64,000 nt of DNA from Parapristionchus giblindavisi (taxonomy: Eukaryota; Nematoda; Chromadorea; Rhabditida; Diplogasteridae), in the NCBI GenBank assembly GCA_943737045.1, contig CALSFV010000387.1, forward strand, positions 62,001 to 126,000. The letters run 5' to 3'. A program made the position numbers and the translations under genes. Below the pieces are notes generated by a model. It was not told where the DNA came from, searched no databases, and saw only the letters and a program-made list of their open reading frames with translations. Positions 51,401 to 63,395 of the stretch are shown here, in pieces. The stretch's first letter is position 1; each line of letters opens with the position of its first letter.

Positions 51401-52425
51401 CTTATTGGCTGCCTCTGATAGAAATGATTCTCATGGACATGAAAGTTTTGCTTCAATCAAAGTAAGTCAATTAGCTGAATAAAGTGTAAATTATTGATTG
51501 ATTCAAGGTAATTGTCCATTCTCAATCTGATTTGGTTGTAGCCCAAGTAAATGGAGATCCTTCAAGAATGACAAGAAAAGTTCTTGATGAGATTACAACG
51601 TATGATATATCTATCTACTCTATCTATTCTCACTCTTAATCATTATAGAAAACTCTCCAAATCAACTTCAAGTGATGTTCATTTATCTCATATTGGATTT
51701 AGTACTCAACATGGCAAACTATTAAAGTATTTATCATTGTCATTATATCATTAATCAAATATATTCATTGAAGTGATGTTTCTGATATCTTCTTAGTGTT
51801 TACTGGTAAAGATAGTGGAGAACCTATAGCAGGAGATAAGATGATAGCTAAGATGGATAGATTGAGATCTGAAGGAGTAGAAGGACTTCCTATTGTTAGA
51901 CCTAATAAGGTATATCAATATTATAAGATATTGTGATAATTAATGAATATTGAAGAGATATGAGAATAATTCAAATGAAATAGAAGAAAAAATGATGATA
52001 ATGAGCAATATCGCTCCTGTATTCATTATTCTTTTATTCTTCTTTACTCTTCTTGTTATTGTTATATTCATATTCTCACTTATGGTTTGTTTCTATAAGA
52101 GAAGGTAAACTGAAGAAGTCAGAATCAATTGAATGTTTTGTATTCATAGATTACACAATCTGAATAAGAAGTCAAAAGACTTCATTGCTATAACGAAAAC
52201 CGAGAAGAAACCACAACTTCCATCTATTCCACCTATGCTTGCTATTAAAGCAAATGGGTATGATATTATTGATTACACCAATCAATCAATAAATGAATGA
52301 TTTACAGTGAACGTAATCATTCATCATCAGTCTCAACTCAATCATATCCTGATTCATTTTATAAGAATGATTCATATGATATTCAAGAAGCTAAAATGAA
52401 TGTTGTCAATCCAGAAGATGATTAA
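45443..52425 (+). CDS. Cadherin-family adhesion receptor
   Basis: A signal peptide (MLILFLFSLISIIYAD) starts a long gene of some 40 short exons. Cadherin calcium-binding signatures repeat through it: LAADEDIGDTIHYELEG, LDREKDESLHLFVKA, AEDRDNSILHYEI, DHNDNPVRF, LDRELQDIHRFTVLA, DDVNDNAPKFLID and RAEDPDIVQ. Late in the protein a single transmembrane span (ILLFFFTLLVIVIFIFSLMV) is followed by basic FYKRR and a short cytoplasmic tail of about 80 residues ending VVNPEDD. The tail shows no classical beta-catenin-binding motif, so this looks like one of the non-classical nematode cadherins rather than HMR-1. Cadherins mediate calcium-dependent cell adhesion. Stop TAA is at 52423-52425. Some early exon borders (45690-45960 and 46300-46560) are unsure. 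Confidence 0.88.
48270..48287. repeat. Intronic heptamer repeat, antisense, in the cadherin gene
   Basis: (AAAGATC)n on the plus strand inside a short cadherin intron, the reverse orientation to most copies in plus-strand genes. Confidence 0.8.
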
Positions 52426-54370
52426 ATTATTTATCATATTATTCATTAATTATTTATCTCATACGTGTAGTTCTCTTTTTTATGTGCAATCGTTAACTTA
52501 TAAAGTTATTTCATTAATATTTTCGGATGTTTTCATATTTGAAAAAAATTGAAACGTTCATTGAGAATCTGTGAATGCATTTGTTAAATAGAAATCACTA
52601 CAAATACATTTTTTATCGTTCAAATATTATCAAAAATTCATTTCTATACGATCATTTTTAAGTTTTGATTCAGAATAACCATGGAATTGAAGTTGGCTTA
52701 CTTGTTCTTATATTAAAAAATTCTTGCTTGATCAATTTTATACGATATAATAGGAAGATAAAGAATAGAATGAGAAATGAGAGAACTATAATATTGCAAA
52801 AGAACAATGAGAGAGTTGATAGTATATCAAATCTCTATAATAAATATTCTTGTTAATATGAAAAATGAATGATCTGCCGCTGTACGGCAAAATTGAGAGT
52901 GCGTAGAGACTTTAGAAAAGTTGGTTATTCCTACCCCTCTACTTTTTTGATCGGTCGTTCTTCTCTGTTCTCTCTTCATTTTCTTCTGTTCTCTCGTTTT
53001 CTTCCCCATCCTCTCAGAGTTGGCTGTTTTTGGACCAAAAGTAACGAATTACAAGAGGATTTCTGATTTTGTACGGCGACTAATGATGAATATTTCCATT
53101 TCCATTCAGTATATAAATGAGATAAATTCATTGGGAAATGACAAAATCCTTTGCAACATTGTGAACTGCAAAATATTTATCGAGTTTTTAAAACTCGTTT
53201 ATTTCAACTATAAAATGATTGAGAGATTTTTTGGAATGTAAAAAAACGATAAAATAATATTTATCATTTGGGGATTGGTTACTGTATGGAACAAAGATGG
53301 TACCAAATATGAAATAATACATTAGATACTGTAACGAAGTGTTACACAATGAAACATGATTGGTAAAACTATTGTTGAATTTACTAAAATGCTCTACAAT
53401 GATAGATTTGCTAATAAATATTTTAAATAAATATAATAAATAAATAAAAATAATAAATTGAGTGATCAACGAGCTTGAACTTTCATATTGATGTAGAAAG
53501 AGTTAACGTCTGGGTGATAATTTTATCATATATATTCTAATGAAATGAGGTAACCTCATCATATTCATAATGGTCGACTTATGGTAAAGCGAATTTCCCA
53601 AAAATATGAACGTCTTGACTAACAATAATCTAAGAAACAATACCACATTTTTCCTATGAATTCCAATGATGAAAACAAGCGAGAAATTTTTGTGTTCATG
53701 TTTGTGTTTTATGATTTCTATTAAGATCATAAGAGAGATCACAAAAGTTGACTGATTGAAGTAAATGGAGTAGAACGAATTGAATGAGAATGTGTTCAAT
53801 GAATAAAGAAGGACCTTCAATACTCGTATATACTATTTATTCACGATGAAATACATCCAAATAGTACTGTAGTGATCATTTGTGAATCAGATATTCAATG
53901 AATTCATTGTGGAGATTAAAGAATTAATCTTCAACTGATCAATGATATTTCAGTCGTAAGGGCCATAAAGAAAATGGTAATGATTCGCATATATTATGGG
54001 CATTATTCATTACAATATACAAGATAAACTAATGAGAAAGAGTTATTGTATTTCCCTTCAATTCATACTAAATCCCTATCGTGATGTGCATGGGTTTCAT
54101 CAACTCAACTTTTCATTGCATCCATCAGAGATGATAATTTGTATCTATTATACTAATTGGCACTTGATAAATATATTTGTATAAATAACGAGCATTTAAT
54201 GCTCTAATAGATACCAGGCGGTTTTAATCAATTTGTGTATACTTTTCATATGTGAATAAGAGGAAAATATAGCACTATGAAATCTTTATCTTAGACCTGA
54301 GATCAAAATAACCCGATTGTATAAACAAAAATGATTGAACAAGAATGTATATGTACAGTTAGTAATATGA
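52426..54370. other. Intergenic region
   Basis: About 1.9 kb of AT-rich DNA. Several 60-105 codon frames exist on both strands but lack splice context, family motifs or a coding-like composition. No repeats with clear ends were found. Confidence 0.5.
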
Positions 54371-55909
54371 TTATAACATAGTAGAAGAAGGAGTCTGGAG
54401 ACGAGATAATGGAGTTTCTTCAGTCTTTTTAAAGAACTTTCTTTTAATGAGTAGATAGATTCTTCTGAATGGAGTTGCATCTTCTCTGATATTATGAGAA
54501 ATGAAGAATAGAAGCCATGGAGGAAGAAATCCAACTCCATCAGATATTAGAAGATACAATATAATACAAATAACAGGAATATGAGATGAATAATGATCAT
54601 ATGTGAAGATCATTGTCTGAATATATTGATTGATTAGTAAAGATCAAAGATCATTATGATTAACCTGAATGATTGTATAGAGAATAACTAGAATGATTTC
54701 AGTGAATCCTATTATATTCAAACTTGGATCCATTCTCTCATTTGCCTTATTGTTAGTCTGATTCTGAAATGAAGATAATCAATAATGTAGATCATTGTGT
54801 ATAGTGTGGTACCTTTCCACTAATCCATAGATATAGTTGTGATATTATCAATGCAATGGAACAAGCGATGCAGATTCCCACACCGACTGCTTCAGAAGAA
54901 TACTGTAATGATACAATCAATCAATGATAGATCAATCAATAATATTTTAGAATGATACGAACCCATCCAATTGGTACAGATTTGAACAACATTTCTTCAT
55001 CTTCAACTATAACATATCCAGGAGAAAAGAATACTGGAATGTATACAAAACAAGAAATAGCAATCAATGAGAGAACAATCAATAATGTACGTCCCTCCCA
55101 TAACTGAAAGAACAATGGTCTTGAACGGAAAGAAGAAAGTTACAGTATACCTTCGATGATGAAGAATAATCAATAATTGAATGGAATCGATAAAAGGCTA
55201 TTGTTGTGGCAATAAGAATACGAAGAGTGTCTGCTACCTAGAAAGAATCATTGATTGATAAAATAAAAATCAAAGATCAATAATACCTGAGTAATAAATA
55301 GATATGGAGTAAGCCAGAATGTAGGTTCAGATAGTGCATCATACATAGGACAGAATAGACTTGGTCTTTTAGATATGATTTGAGTAACGGAATGAGGAAC
55401 ATGAACAATAACAGCCTAAAATAAATAGATACAGATCATCATAATGTTACTCTCTTTCTCTTCTAATTACAGATTATAGAACTAATCTTTCGTACCAAAA
55501 TGTAAACAGTTTATGATAGAGTAAGATAGGTGATATCTCTCATACATCAATCACTATCATTCATTCTTACACAACATATGTACACGAGTATACTTTCTCT
55601 TTCACTCAAAGGACCATTTCCTTTGTTGTATTCATAGTATTGAAAGGATACTAACCATCCATACTCCAAATTGTATTAGTTTATAGAATATACTTGAATA
55701 ACGAGATCTATGCCTATAAGAAGGAATAGATTACTCAAAACTATCTCATATGAATACTCTAATTATCTTCTATTCACAAACCTTCCACATATTAATGCAA
55801 CTAGAAGGAATTTGAGATAAACAGCAGAAGGAAGAACATAGAAGATCTTAGCATAGAGGAATACATTATGAAGTGTTGATCGGTTGATTAATGTACAATT
55901 GAATTCCAT
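54371..55909 (-). CDS. Serpentine receptor, Srg-like (chemoreceptor)
   Basis: About nine exons encode a seven-span membrane protein. The N-terminus MEFNCTLINRS has a glycosylation-type NRS and a Cys, followed by TM1 (VFLYAKIFYVLPSAVYLKF). Later exons give VHVPHSVTQIISKR, FWLTPYLFITQVADTLRI, LLIVLSLIAISCFVYIPV, GVGICIACSIALIISQLYLW, MDPSLNIIGFTEIILVILY and the last TM region (VICIILYLLISDGVGFLPPW). The basic tail RRIYLLIKRKFFKKTEE follows. This fits the Srg/Sru-type families of nematode G-protein-coupled chemoreceptors expressed in sensory neurons. The subfamily label is by eye and could be wrong. Confidence 0.7.
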
Positions 55910-56319
55910 CTGAAGAGGAAGTGAATACAATGACAATCATACAAAACAATGAATGGAACTATAAACATGGAATGAAAGATGGTCGATTGATAGAGAAGAT
56001 GATAGACCATGGTTACAATTGATATTAGACGAATGAAGACAACGTTTACAATAAATGGATACGATTGAAGGCAAATAGAATTGAAGAAGAAGAAGGAGGA
56101 GATGTTAAGAAATGTGACAAGAGACATGTTAAAGGAGAATGAGAAGAGGAGGAAGAAACGGATAGGAAGAAGGATGAGAAGAGAAGAGAATAGAAGAGAT
56201 AGAGATAGAGTTAGAGAAAGATATAGAGGGTTAAATGAAGGAAGAGATGAGTCAGGAGAGATGGATAGAAGGATAGCCATTTAGTCGATCTATCTATCTA
56301 TTCATCTTTCCATCCGTGA
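55910..56319. other. Upstream region of the first serpentine receptor gene
   Basis: A purine-rich plus strand (56060-56280) gives a long low-complexity Arg/Glu/Lys frame. This is a compositional artefact and is not called as a gene. Confidence 0.45.
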
Positions 56320-57010
56320 GTTCACGTAAGAAGAGTCTCGACATCCGTACACCTATTTTGACGAAAAAGAAATGAGTTTATTTTATGAAAGCCTTAAATT
56401 CTGAATCGATGCTACATCGGAATTGATCTACCGATCTTTTCTTCGAAGTTATCGATTTTTCAAAAAAACTAAAATCATATAGGATTTTACTTTTTCAAAA
56501 TATATATTTAGAAAATAAAAGATAAAAATAAGACCATACATACTTCAACTCTTTATCGATACGTAGATTCAGAATAAAATGAAATATAATGGGGTAATTG
56601 AACACGCGAAGTATAACGAATGTGAGTTCAATTATCAAAGACGAGTGAAATATTCTACATAATACTATTTGATATGCCCAATCTAATGGGCCAAAAAACA
56701 TCGAAACGATTTAGTCAGTTAAATAATTACTGTAACCGGAAAAAAATTAAAATAATTTTTTTTTGATGTGGAAGATCTGAATATGCTTATTGTGTAGAGT
56801 AAAAAATTCTGTACGGTTAATAATGAAGATTGTTACATGAATTTTTAGTTTTTGAAAAATCGATATTTAACCGACGAAACAAAAGATCGGTAGATCAATT
56901 TCGATGTAGCAAAGGCTGGTTATTTGAAGGACTTTAAGAAAATACACTCATCCCATTTTCGTTAAAATGGGTGTGCGGATTACTTGTGAAAGGAGGGTTC
57001 TTACGCGAAC
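56320..57010. mobile_element. Old inverted-repeat element between the receptor genes
   Basis: The left end reads GTTCACGTAAGAAG and the right end is the complement of GTTCGCGTAAGAA. The sub-terminal parts still pair over roughly 160 bp, for example GAATTGATCTACCGATCTTT on the left against AAATTGATCTACCGATCTTT from the right. The arms differ at many sites and no target duplication is visible, so this looks like an old MITE. Confidence 0.65.
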
Positions 57011-57204
57011 ACGCTAATATATCCTCTCCCTCTCCATCCCCCCATACTCATCCATCCCCCTCCTCCCCCTTCTTCTCTCTCCTTTCAGTTCAGACACAAT
57101 TCAGTCAGAGAGTGTCAATTGATCTATAGTGTATAGACTCCAAATGGTGGCCAATCTTTATCCTCAATCAAAAGATTACATTGTGAAGATATGCACAATA
57201 ATCT
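57011..57204. other. Short spacer with pyrimidine-rich run
   Basis: A C/T-rich stretch at about 57020-57090 downstream of the second serpentine receptor gene. No gene seen. Confidence 0.4.
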
Positions 57205-59289
57205 CTAGTTAGGGGTTACATTCGAATTCCCAATAATTGATCCATTTCTGTTCCATATAACTCTTTTCATGTGTTCATTTGTGAAAAGAGCAACCCATGC
57301 AGGGGCAAATGAATAGAAATCCCAGAAGAATGATCTTAATGGAGATAACCATAAAGGTATAAGACCATTTGATATTAGGATATACATGGATAACTGAAAT
57401 TAAATATTTATAAGTTAATATCATTCAGTACATTCTATGAATCCCAGTAAAAATATAAAATCCATGACATAATTAGTTAATGTAAATGTAAAGAATAAAT
57501 CTAATTGAGATTAAACTTATCAAGATAAATATAATAATCTCACTTGATATATACTGAGTATCAAAACAGATATTGATTGGAATAATCCAGTTATAAATAT
57601 ATTCTTTTCTAGTCGATTGGACTTCGTTTTCTTGATTCGTTTAATGAGAATAATAGTTATGAATGTCATAATGAATACAGAGATTCCACTTATTCCAGAG
57701 ATTATCAATGAAAATAGTGTTGTAGAGATATGAAAATGTCTAATTCTTTCATTATACTTGATATTATGTTCTTACCCATGGATAGATTTTGATATAAACA
57801 ATATTTAATCCTCCATCAATAGATGGAGTTACATATGAAAGTGTTGGAAGTAAATACCAACTAAAGAATAATGATGGAAAGAATTGAAAGAAAACAAAGA
57901 ATAACATGTTTTGTTTCCAGAACTGAAAATGAATCATTCATATAGGGTGATGTAAACAATAAATTTTGGCAAACTTGTGCTTTTTGCAGGTGTGTGACAA
58001 CGGCAAACGATTGACAACTTTATCGGAGAACTTTGTTGTCAGACTTCAAAAAGTAAAACGATTGTAGTCAAAAGTATGAAATAAATAAATGTGGCAACAG
58101 ATAGTGACTATTTCGTAGACAGACAAGAAAACTGAGGATGATACATGTCAGAACACGTTAGTTCAGCCTCTGTAATAGCGAGGCAACAATGAATGGCTAA
58201 TCACGTTTTCCAACTTATAAAGAGGGCGAGGCGGATGCCAGGCGGGTTTGGTGGGCTGCATTAGAGAGGGTGTGCGTGCGAGATGGCATCAAATGATTCT
58301 CTCTGTCACACTCTCCGCCGCGTCACCAAACCCGTCTGAGGTGCGCCGCTTTGACTAATGAACTATCGTATCATTATTATGAGGATGTGAAAATGCACCA
58401 AAAAATGGAATGACTAGAGAAATGTGCTTCTTTCTATTCAGACAACAAAAAATATTCGTTTTGATGTCAATGAGAAGGCAAGAATCGATTGACATCAAAA
58501 AGAAGATTTTTTGTTGTCTGACTAGAAAGAAGCACATTTCTCTGGTCATGACTTGTATCATCCTCATTTTTCTTGTCTGTCAACAGTTCAGTCATTAATT
58601 GCAACCACTAATATTTATTAGACACATTGACAACAATCTGTATTAAATTTGATGTCTGACTGCAATTGGGTGCGATAAAGTTGTCAATCCTTGTCACGCA
58701 CCTGCAAAAAGCACAAGTTTGCCACAATTTATTGTTTACATCACCCTATATGATAGCTGAGAATATAAAGTGAAGTTACTTGGAAATGATATATTGTTGT
58801 CTTTTTACGATAAATGAAGATTGTAGCTAATAGACGATTTAATGTCATAAGTATTGATCCACTTACCTATAAATAGAATGAATATATGAGGAATATAATA
58901 AATTAACTAACTTGACATCCAAATAGATACATATCAATGAATACAGTTATAGTTAACCAATATGATGGATCAGAAAATATATTGAATAACTTAGAACACA
59001 TCCATCCAGTTAAAAAGAAACGAGTGAATATCATATCATTTATGAATACAATACAACTCTGATATTTATTTATCGTATTTAATAATAAAAAAATGTATAA
59101 TTAATAACTCACAACTATTCCAAATAACGCAAATGTGACATAGAAAGGATGATTTAATAAATTATTACTTTTACGAAATATAATAAATATTATAAGAATC
59201 CATAGGGAAATAGAAGGAATTCCATATATTAATTGAATGATTATATAGAAATTATTGGGCATCGGACTTCCTTTGACAGCACAGCTCAT
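57205..59289 (-). CDS. Serpentine receptor, Srg/Srv-like (chemoreceptor)
   Basis: The start MSCAVKGSPMPNNF at 59289 leads into TM1 with QLIYGIPSISLWILIIFI, a very typical Srg/Srv opening (YGIPS). Further exons give HPFYVTFALFGIV, LTGWMCSKLFNIFSD, ILMTLNRLLATIFIYRKK (the LNRL...A motif after TM3), FWKQNMLFFVFFQFFP, IISGISGISVFIMTFITI, ITGLFQSISVLILSIY and the last spans with FYSFAPAWVALFTNEHMK. The tail ends GNSNVTPN. It is paralogous in type to the gene at 54371-55909 but clearly diverged. An 810-bp inverted-repeat element lies in the intron between ...TIYHFQ and FWKQN.... Expected role: chemosensory GPCR. Confidence 0.8.
57941..58750. mobile_element. Inverted-repeat MITE in an intron of the second receptor gene
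   Basis: The ends are TATAGGGTGATGTAAACAAT and its exact complement. The terminal arms pair well over about 55 bp (GGCAAACTTGTGCTTTTTGC on both sides), and shorter paired blocks continue inward. A central hairpin (about 58410-58550) has strongly complementary arms containing AATGTGCTTCTTTCT. A GC-rich inner inverted repeat (GGCGGGTTTGGTG against CACCAAACCCG) lies at about 58240-58335. The target duplication is TA or TATA, which would fit a Tc1/mariner-like or related origin. It has no coding capacity. Confidence 0.8.
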
Positions 59290-59732
59290 TCACTTTGGTG
59301 AAACTGAAGAAGATTTATTTCTTAATCCCCCTTTTAGGTATTAAACGAGATACATCCATAATCGTTGGTCTACACTAATCTTATAAAAACTTTGAACTGA
59401 GATTTGATCTGTCGTTCTTGGTCTCAAGTTCCAATAAAAATATTAGCAATCGTATCATCCATCGAATACTTCTGAACCATGTAAAGGCTTACAAGTTGTT
59501 CCTTTCACAACCGACATTGAAGAAATGCAGACAATCATATGTATATAACTATTGACAACATTGGAGACAAACATTTATTCAGAACAAAAGTTCATTATAA
59601 CACGCAGTTTAAGCAGAGGAAATAAAAAATTTTATAATTTTATTCATTGAGTATATTGAATAAACTGTAGATCGATATGATCGTAACCAAAGGCAATATG
59701 CGGTTCATTTTGTTTATTCTTTCAACTATTGT
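59290..59732. other. Intergenic spacer
   Basis: AT-rich spacer between the receptor gene and the thioesterase cluster. No gene or repeat recognised. Confidence 0.5.
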
Positions 59733-61123
59733 TTACAATTTAGATGGTTCTCCTTGTGTTCTAATAATAACTTCTTGACTAACAGATCCAATCATATCTC
59801 CATTTATCGACCATATTCGACCTCGTGACAATCCTCTTCCATTGCCTGAATAAACAATAATAGAAAGTGAATAGAAGATATTCTCATACCTGCTTTGGTT
59901 GATTCATATTCGAATAACATCCAATCATTTGAATTAATAAATGGAGTATGAATATATAATGTATGATTCAATGAAAAACTCATTGAAGGAATAAATCCTA
60001 TTCTGAAAACAGAAAAGAAAAGTAATATTGATATTTCATAAGTTGGTGACAAATGAGTAGATTAACCTTGAATGAGGATTTGATACAATAATATTATGAA
60101 CAGAATCCGACATATACAATAAAGCTTGACTGTTCTTCCTTGGATCATCTCCTAATGGAAACTAAATGAAGATATTGAATGATATTGAAATGGAAGTGTG
60201 ATAACCTTATATCTAACCCATAGATAATGTTTATCTGTTGGTTCTCCAGGGGAAGAGAATCTATTATAGTCAGTACTTCTCATCTTAATCAAGTTAATGA
60301 AGTCACTTCACTCTCTCGTACAAGGAAAAGGGAAAATGTGAATATAGATATCTTTTTGTATTACTTAAAAGAGTTACTTCGAATGAATATATCTTCATAA
60401 TTTCTTCATTATTTATATCTTTATTTCTATACTTCGCTTCTTTGAATGCTTAATAGAAGAGATTATTAACAACAACAAAAAACGATTCAAACCTTCAGAA
60501 TAATTAGTAATGTAATCAAATCCATGACATTTATCAGGAGAAGAAACGGAAGGAATTGATGATTGATGAACACATGAATCTTCTTCTTTCTATATTATAT
60601 GATTATATTATTTATATGATTAGAAACTCACTTTATGATATGATATCTGAGCGATGAAAACAATATTTCCATTCTGTTTGCATTCAACAGAACGAGTAGC
60701 AAATGAACGACCATCAAAGATTCGTTTGACATGATAATCAGCATAAGATGAACTATCAACTGAAAATGAGTGATATTAACGTTTAGAGAAGATATATATT
60801 TTATACCTCCCATTATAAATACACATTGTATTGAATGAATAATTAGGTTAGATGAAACAGTTCGATCTGATGCGGCTAATGACTGAATTCATTAATTATC
60901 TATTGATAATATTAATATATGAATACTTGGAAACATATCATTCCTCCATATGCTCTATCCGCGTGTCCTTGTGCGTGTAGTTTATAGTTTCTGAAATGAA
61001 TAAAATGATAGAGCAATTCAAGAAATGGTCGAATAAGAAATCAATGAAAAAATAGCAAAGATACCTAAATACATCCTTATCGATTTCTTCGAATTCATCA
61101 CAATCTTTCAATGGATTATCCAT
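59733..61123 (-). CDS. Peroxisomal acyl-CoA thioesterase (ACOT8/TesB family), copy A
   Basis: About nine exons from MDNPLKDCDEFEEIDKD. The first hot-dog domain contains GHADRAYGGMICFQSLAAS and VKRIFDGRSFATRSVECKQ; the F-G-x-S-F-A-T-R pattern is diagnostic for TesB-type thioesterases. The second hot-dog domain contains LLYMSDSVHN (the catalytic Asp position), MSFSLNHTLYIH and SQEVIIRTQGEPSKL (the catalytic Gln position). The C-terminal SKL is a perfect type 1 peroxisomal targeting signal. Enzymes of this family hydrolyse acyl-CoA to free acid and CoA, so a role in peroxisomal fatty-acid metabolism (in worms also ascaroside precursors) is inferred. First of three tandem paralogues on the same strand. 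Confidence 0.87.
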
Positions 61124-61880
61124 AAGAAACAACTAACCACTAATCAATATAAGAATAGAAAAGAAAGAAGAAGAAGAAGAGACGATACACTCTTATATCT
61201 AATCTATGATGTAGTCTAGTCCATGTTCACTCATTCAATACCCTTAGTACACACTGCACTCTTGTTGATCATCTTTATATAGAAGAACAGAATGTCATTT
61301 CAATATATTTTACTTCGATTTTGACGTCACAATATTAATGTGATGTTTCTTGCTTATATTTCTATTTAATTCATTATATACGATTGACAGACTTTATGAC
61401 CTTATCACGCATGTTTTATTTCCTATTCAAATGTTATCGAAGACAATATGTACATGGATTAATCTTAATTTAGATTCTTCTTTTTGTCTTCTAATAACTT
61501 ATTCCAAACATATCTCTATTTATAGACCATCTTTAAACAATAAACTATTTTCATTAGATTTTTAGATGATTAATCTATTTTGGATTAAACTTCCATAAGA
61601 TATTTTCATAAAAATTATGCTCGCTTAATGTATGTTATGATTCAATTAAGAAATCATTGATAAAAATCATTGTCACTGTAATTGATTGATTATAGATGGA
61701 ACGAGAAATAAAGATACTTTTAATGAATATTGAATTCAGTTAGATTATGACAACTATCTAATATATACAGAAGATTCGCCCTTTTGAATGAACACAATAC
61801 GAAATATAGTTCGTCTTCTTTTTATTTTTAACTTGTAGATTGTACTTTCTTTAAAAAAAGTTTATCATCATGGATAATAA
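61124..61880. other. Spacer between thioesterase copies A and B
   Basis: AT-rich, about 760 bp. No further exons were found. It is long enough that copies A and B may have separate promoters. Confidence 0.5.
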
Positions 61881-63207
61881 TTACAATCTAGATTGTTGTC
61901 CCCTTGTTCTTATAATCACTTCTTGATTAATTGATGCTATTATATCTCCCTTTTCATTCCATACTTTCACTTGAGATAAACCACGAGCATTACCTATATC
62001 ATAATGATTATTGATTGAATCATTCAAATATCGATACCAGATACTATCGATTGGAATTCAAATAACATCCATTGATCTGCTTGAATAATCGGTGAATGGA
62101 AATATACAATATGATTCAATGTAAAGCTCATCGAAGGAACGAATCCATTTCTATTAATCAATAACAATTATTGAAATATTGATTGATTACTATTAACCTA
62201 TTGTGTGCATTGAATACCATAAGATTATGACAAGCATCAGAGATATATAGAAGAGTTTGTCTTTGACGATGAATATCATTATCTACTTCAAACTAAATGA
62301 TATATCAATTATATCATTCAAAAGATCAAAGATCACCTTATATTTCACCCAGAAAGGATATTTAGCATAGGGATTCGTTTCTCTCTGGAACTGATCAAAG
62401 TTCGTACTTCGCCACTAAATAGAAAATATTCGGAAAAAAGTATGATACATTCATTATCAAACTGACATTGTATGGATAATGCTTCATATTTATTTTATTA
62501 TCGATTGATTCTATTCGTTGATCAGCAGGAGTGTAGGCTACAAATGATTATAGATTCGAATATTCTTTAAAATACCATTTTTATAATTCATATGAATATT
62601 GAATTCTTCACATTCTTCTGGGGAAGGAACTGATGGCATTATTGATTGATGATGACATGAATGAGGTTCCGTCTTAATTTATTATTATTTAAAATATATT
62701 TTGAACATTTTAAAAATGTATTAATATAACATATTAAATAAGAGTACTTTATGGTATGATATCTGTACAATGACGCTAATCTTTCCATTTTGTATACATT
62801 GAATAGATCGAGTAGCGAATGATCTTCCATCAAACAATCTTTCCACTTTGTAATCAACGAATCCATTCACATCAACTATGATCAATATATTATTGGTATC
62901 TAAAGGATTGAATAAACCTGGTAATATGAATATAGATTGAACAGAATGAGCATATAGATCAGAAGGAACTGTTATATCAGATACATAAAGAGCCTTAAAT
63001 ATCACTATATCAATAATCATAAATAATCCAAATAAACCTGAGAAACAATCAATCCCCCATAAGCTCTATCTCGAATTCCTGGAACTTTTAATGCAGAATT
63101 TCTGAATGAAAGATAATTTGGAAATGATTTTATCATAATTGAAACCTGAAGATGTCCTTGCTTACTTCTGTAAAGTTGAAGTTTTCGTTGATAGGATCTT
63201 CAAGCAT
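61881..63207 (-). CDS. Peroxisomal acyl-CoA thioesterase (ACOT8/TesB family), copy B
   Basis: Same exon layout as copy A. The start MLEDPINENFNF is at 63207. The first domain has RDRAYGGLIVSQ and YKVERLFDGRSFATRSIQC. The second has LLYISDACHN, MSFTLNHIVYFH and INQEVIIRTRGQQSRL. The catalytic-position Asp and Gln are kept. The C-terminus is SRL instead of SKL, a weaker but accepted peroxisomal signal. Two introns carry (AAAGATC)n or TGAT runs. Copies A and B differ at many positions, so the duplication is not recent. Confidence 0.85.
62321..62335. repeat. Intronic heptamer repeat in thioesterase copy B
   Basis: Two AAAGATC units on the plus strand (GATCTTT on the coding strand) in a short intron. 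Confidence 0.8.
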
Positions 63208-63395
63208 TGGAATGGAATGGATTGAACTTAGTGATAACAGTACAAGAAGATAATAGAGGGGAAAAACGGAATAGATAGAGAGAGAATGAAGTGAATGGAG
63301 AATGAATCTAATATATGTACACTTTTATATGTACAATCTCTTTTTGAACGATTCAGACTGTAAGACTTTATCACAACAACAATAATCATTAACAA

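Noticed and set aside
56081..56284. Arg/Lys/Glu-rich frame on the plus strand
   Set aside because: It comes from a purine-rich stretch upstream of a minus-strand receptor gene and lacks any supporting exon.
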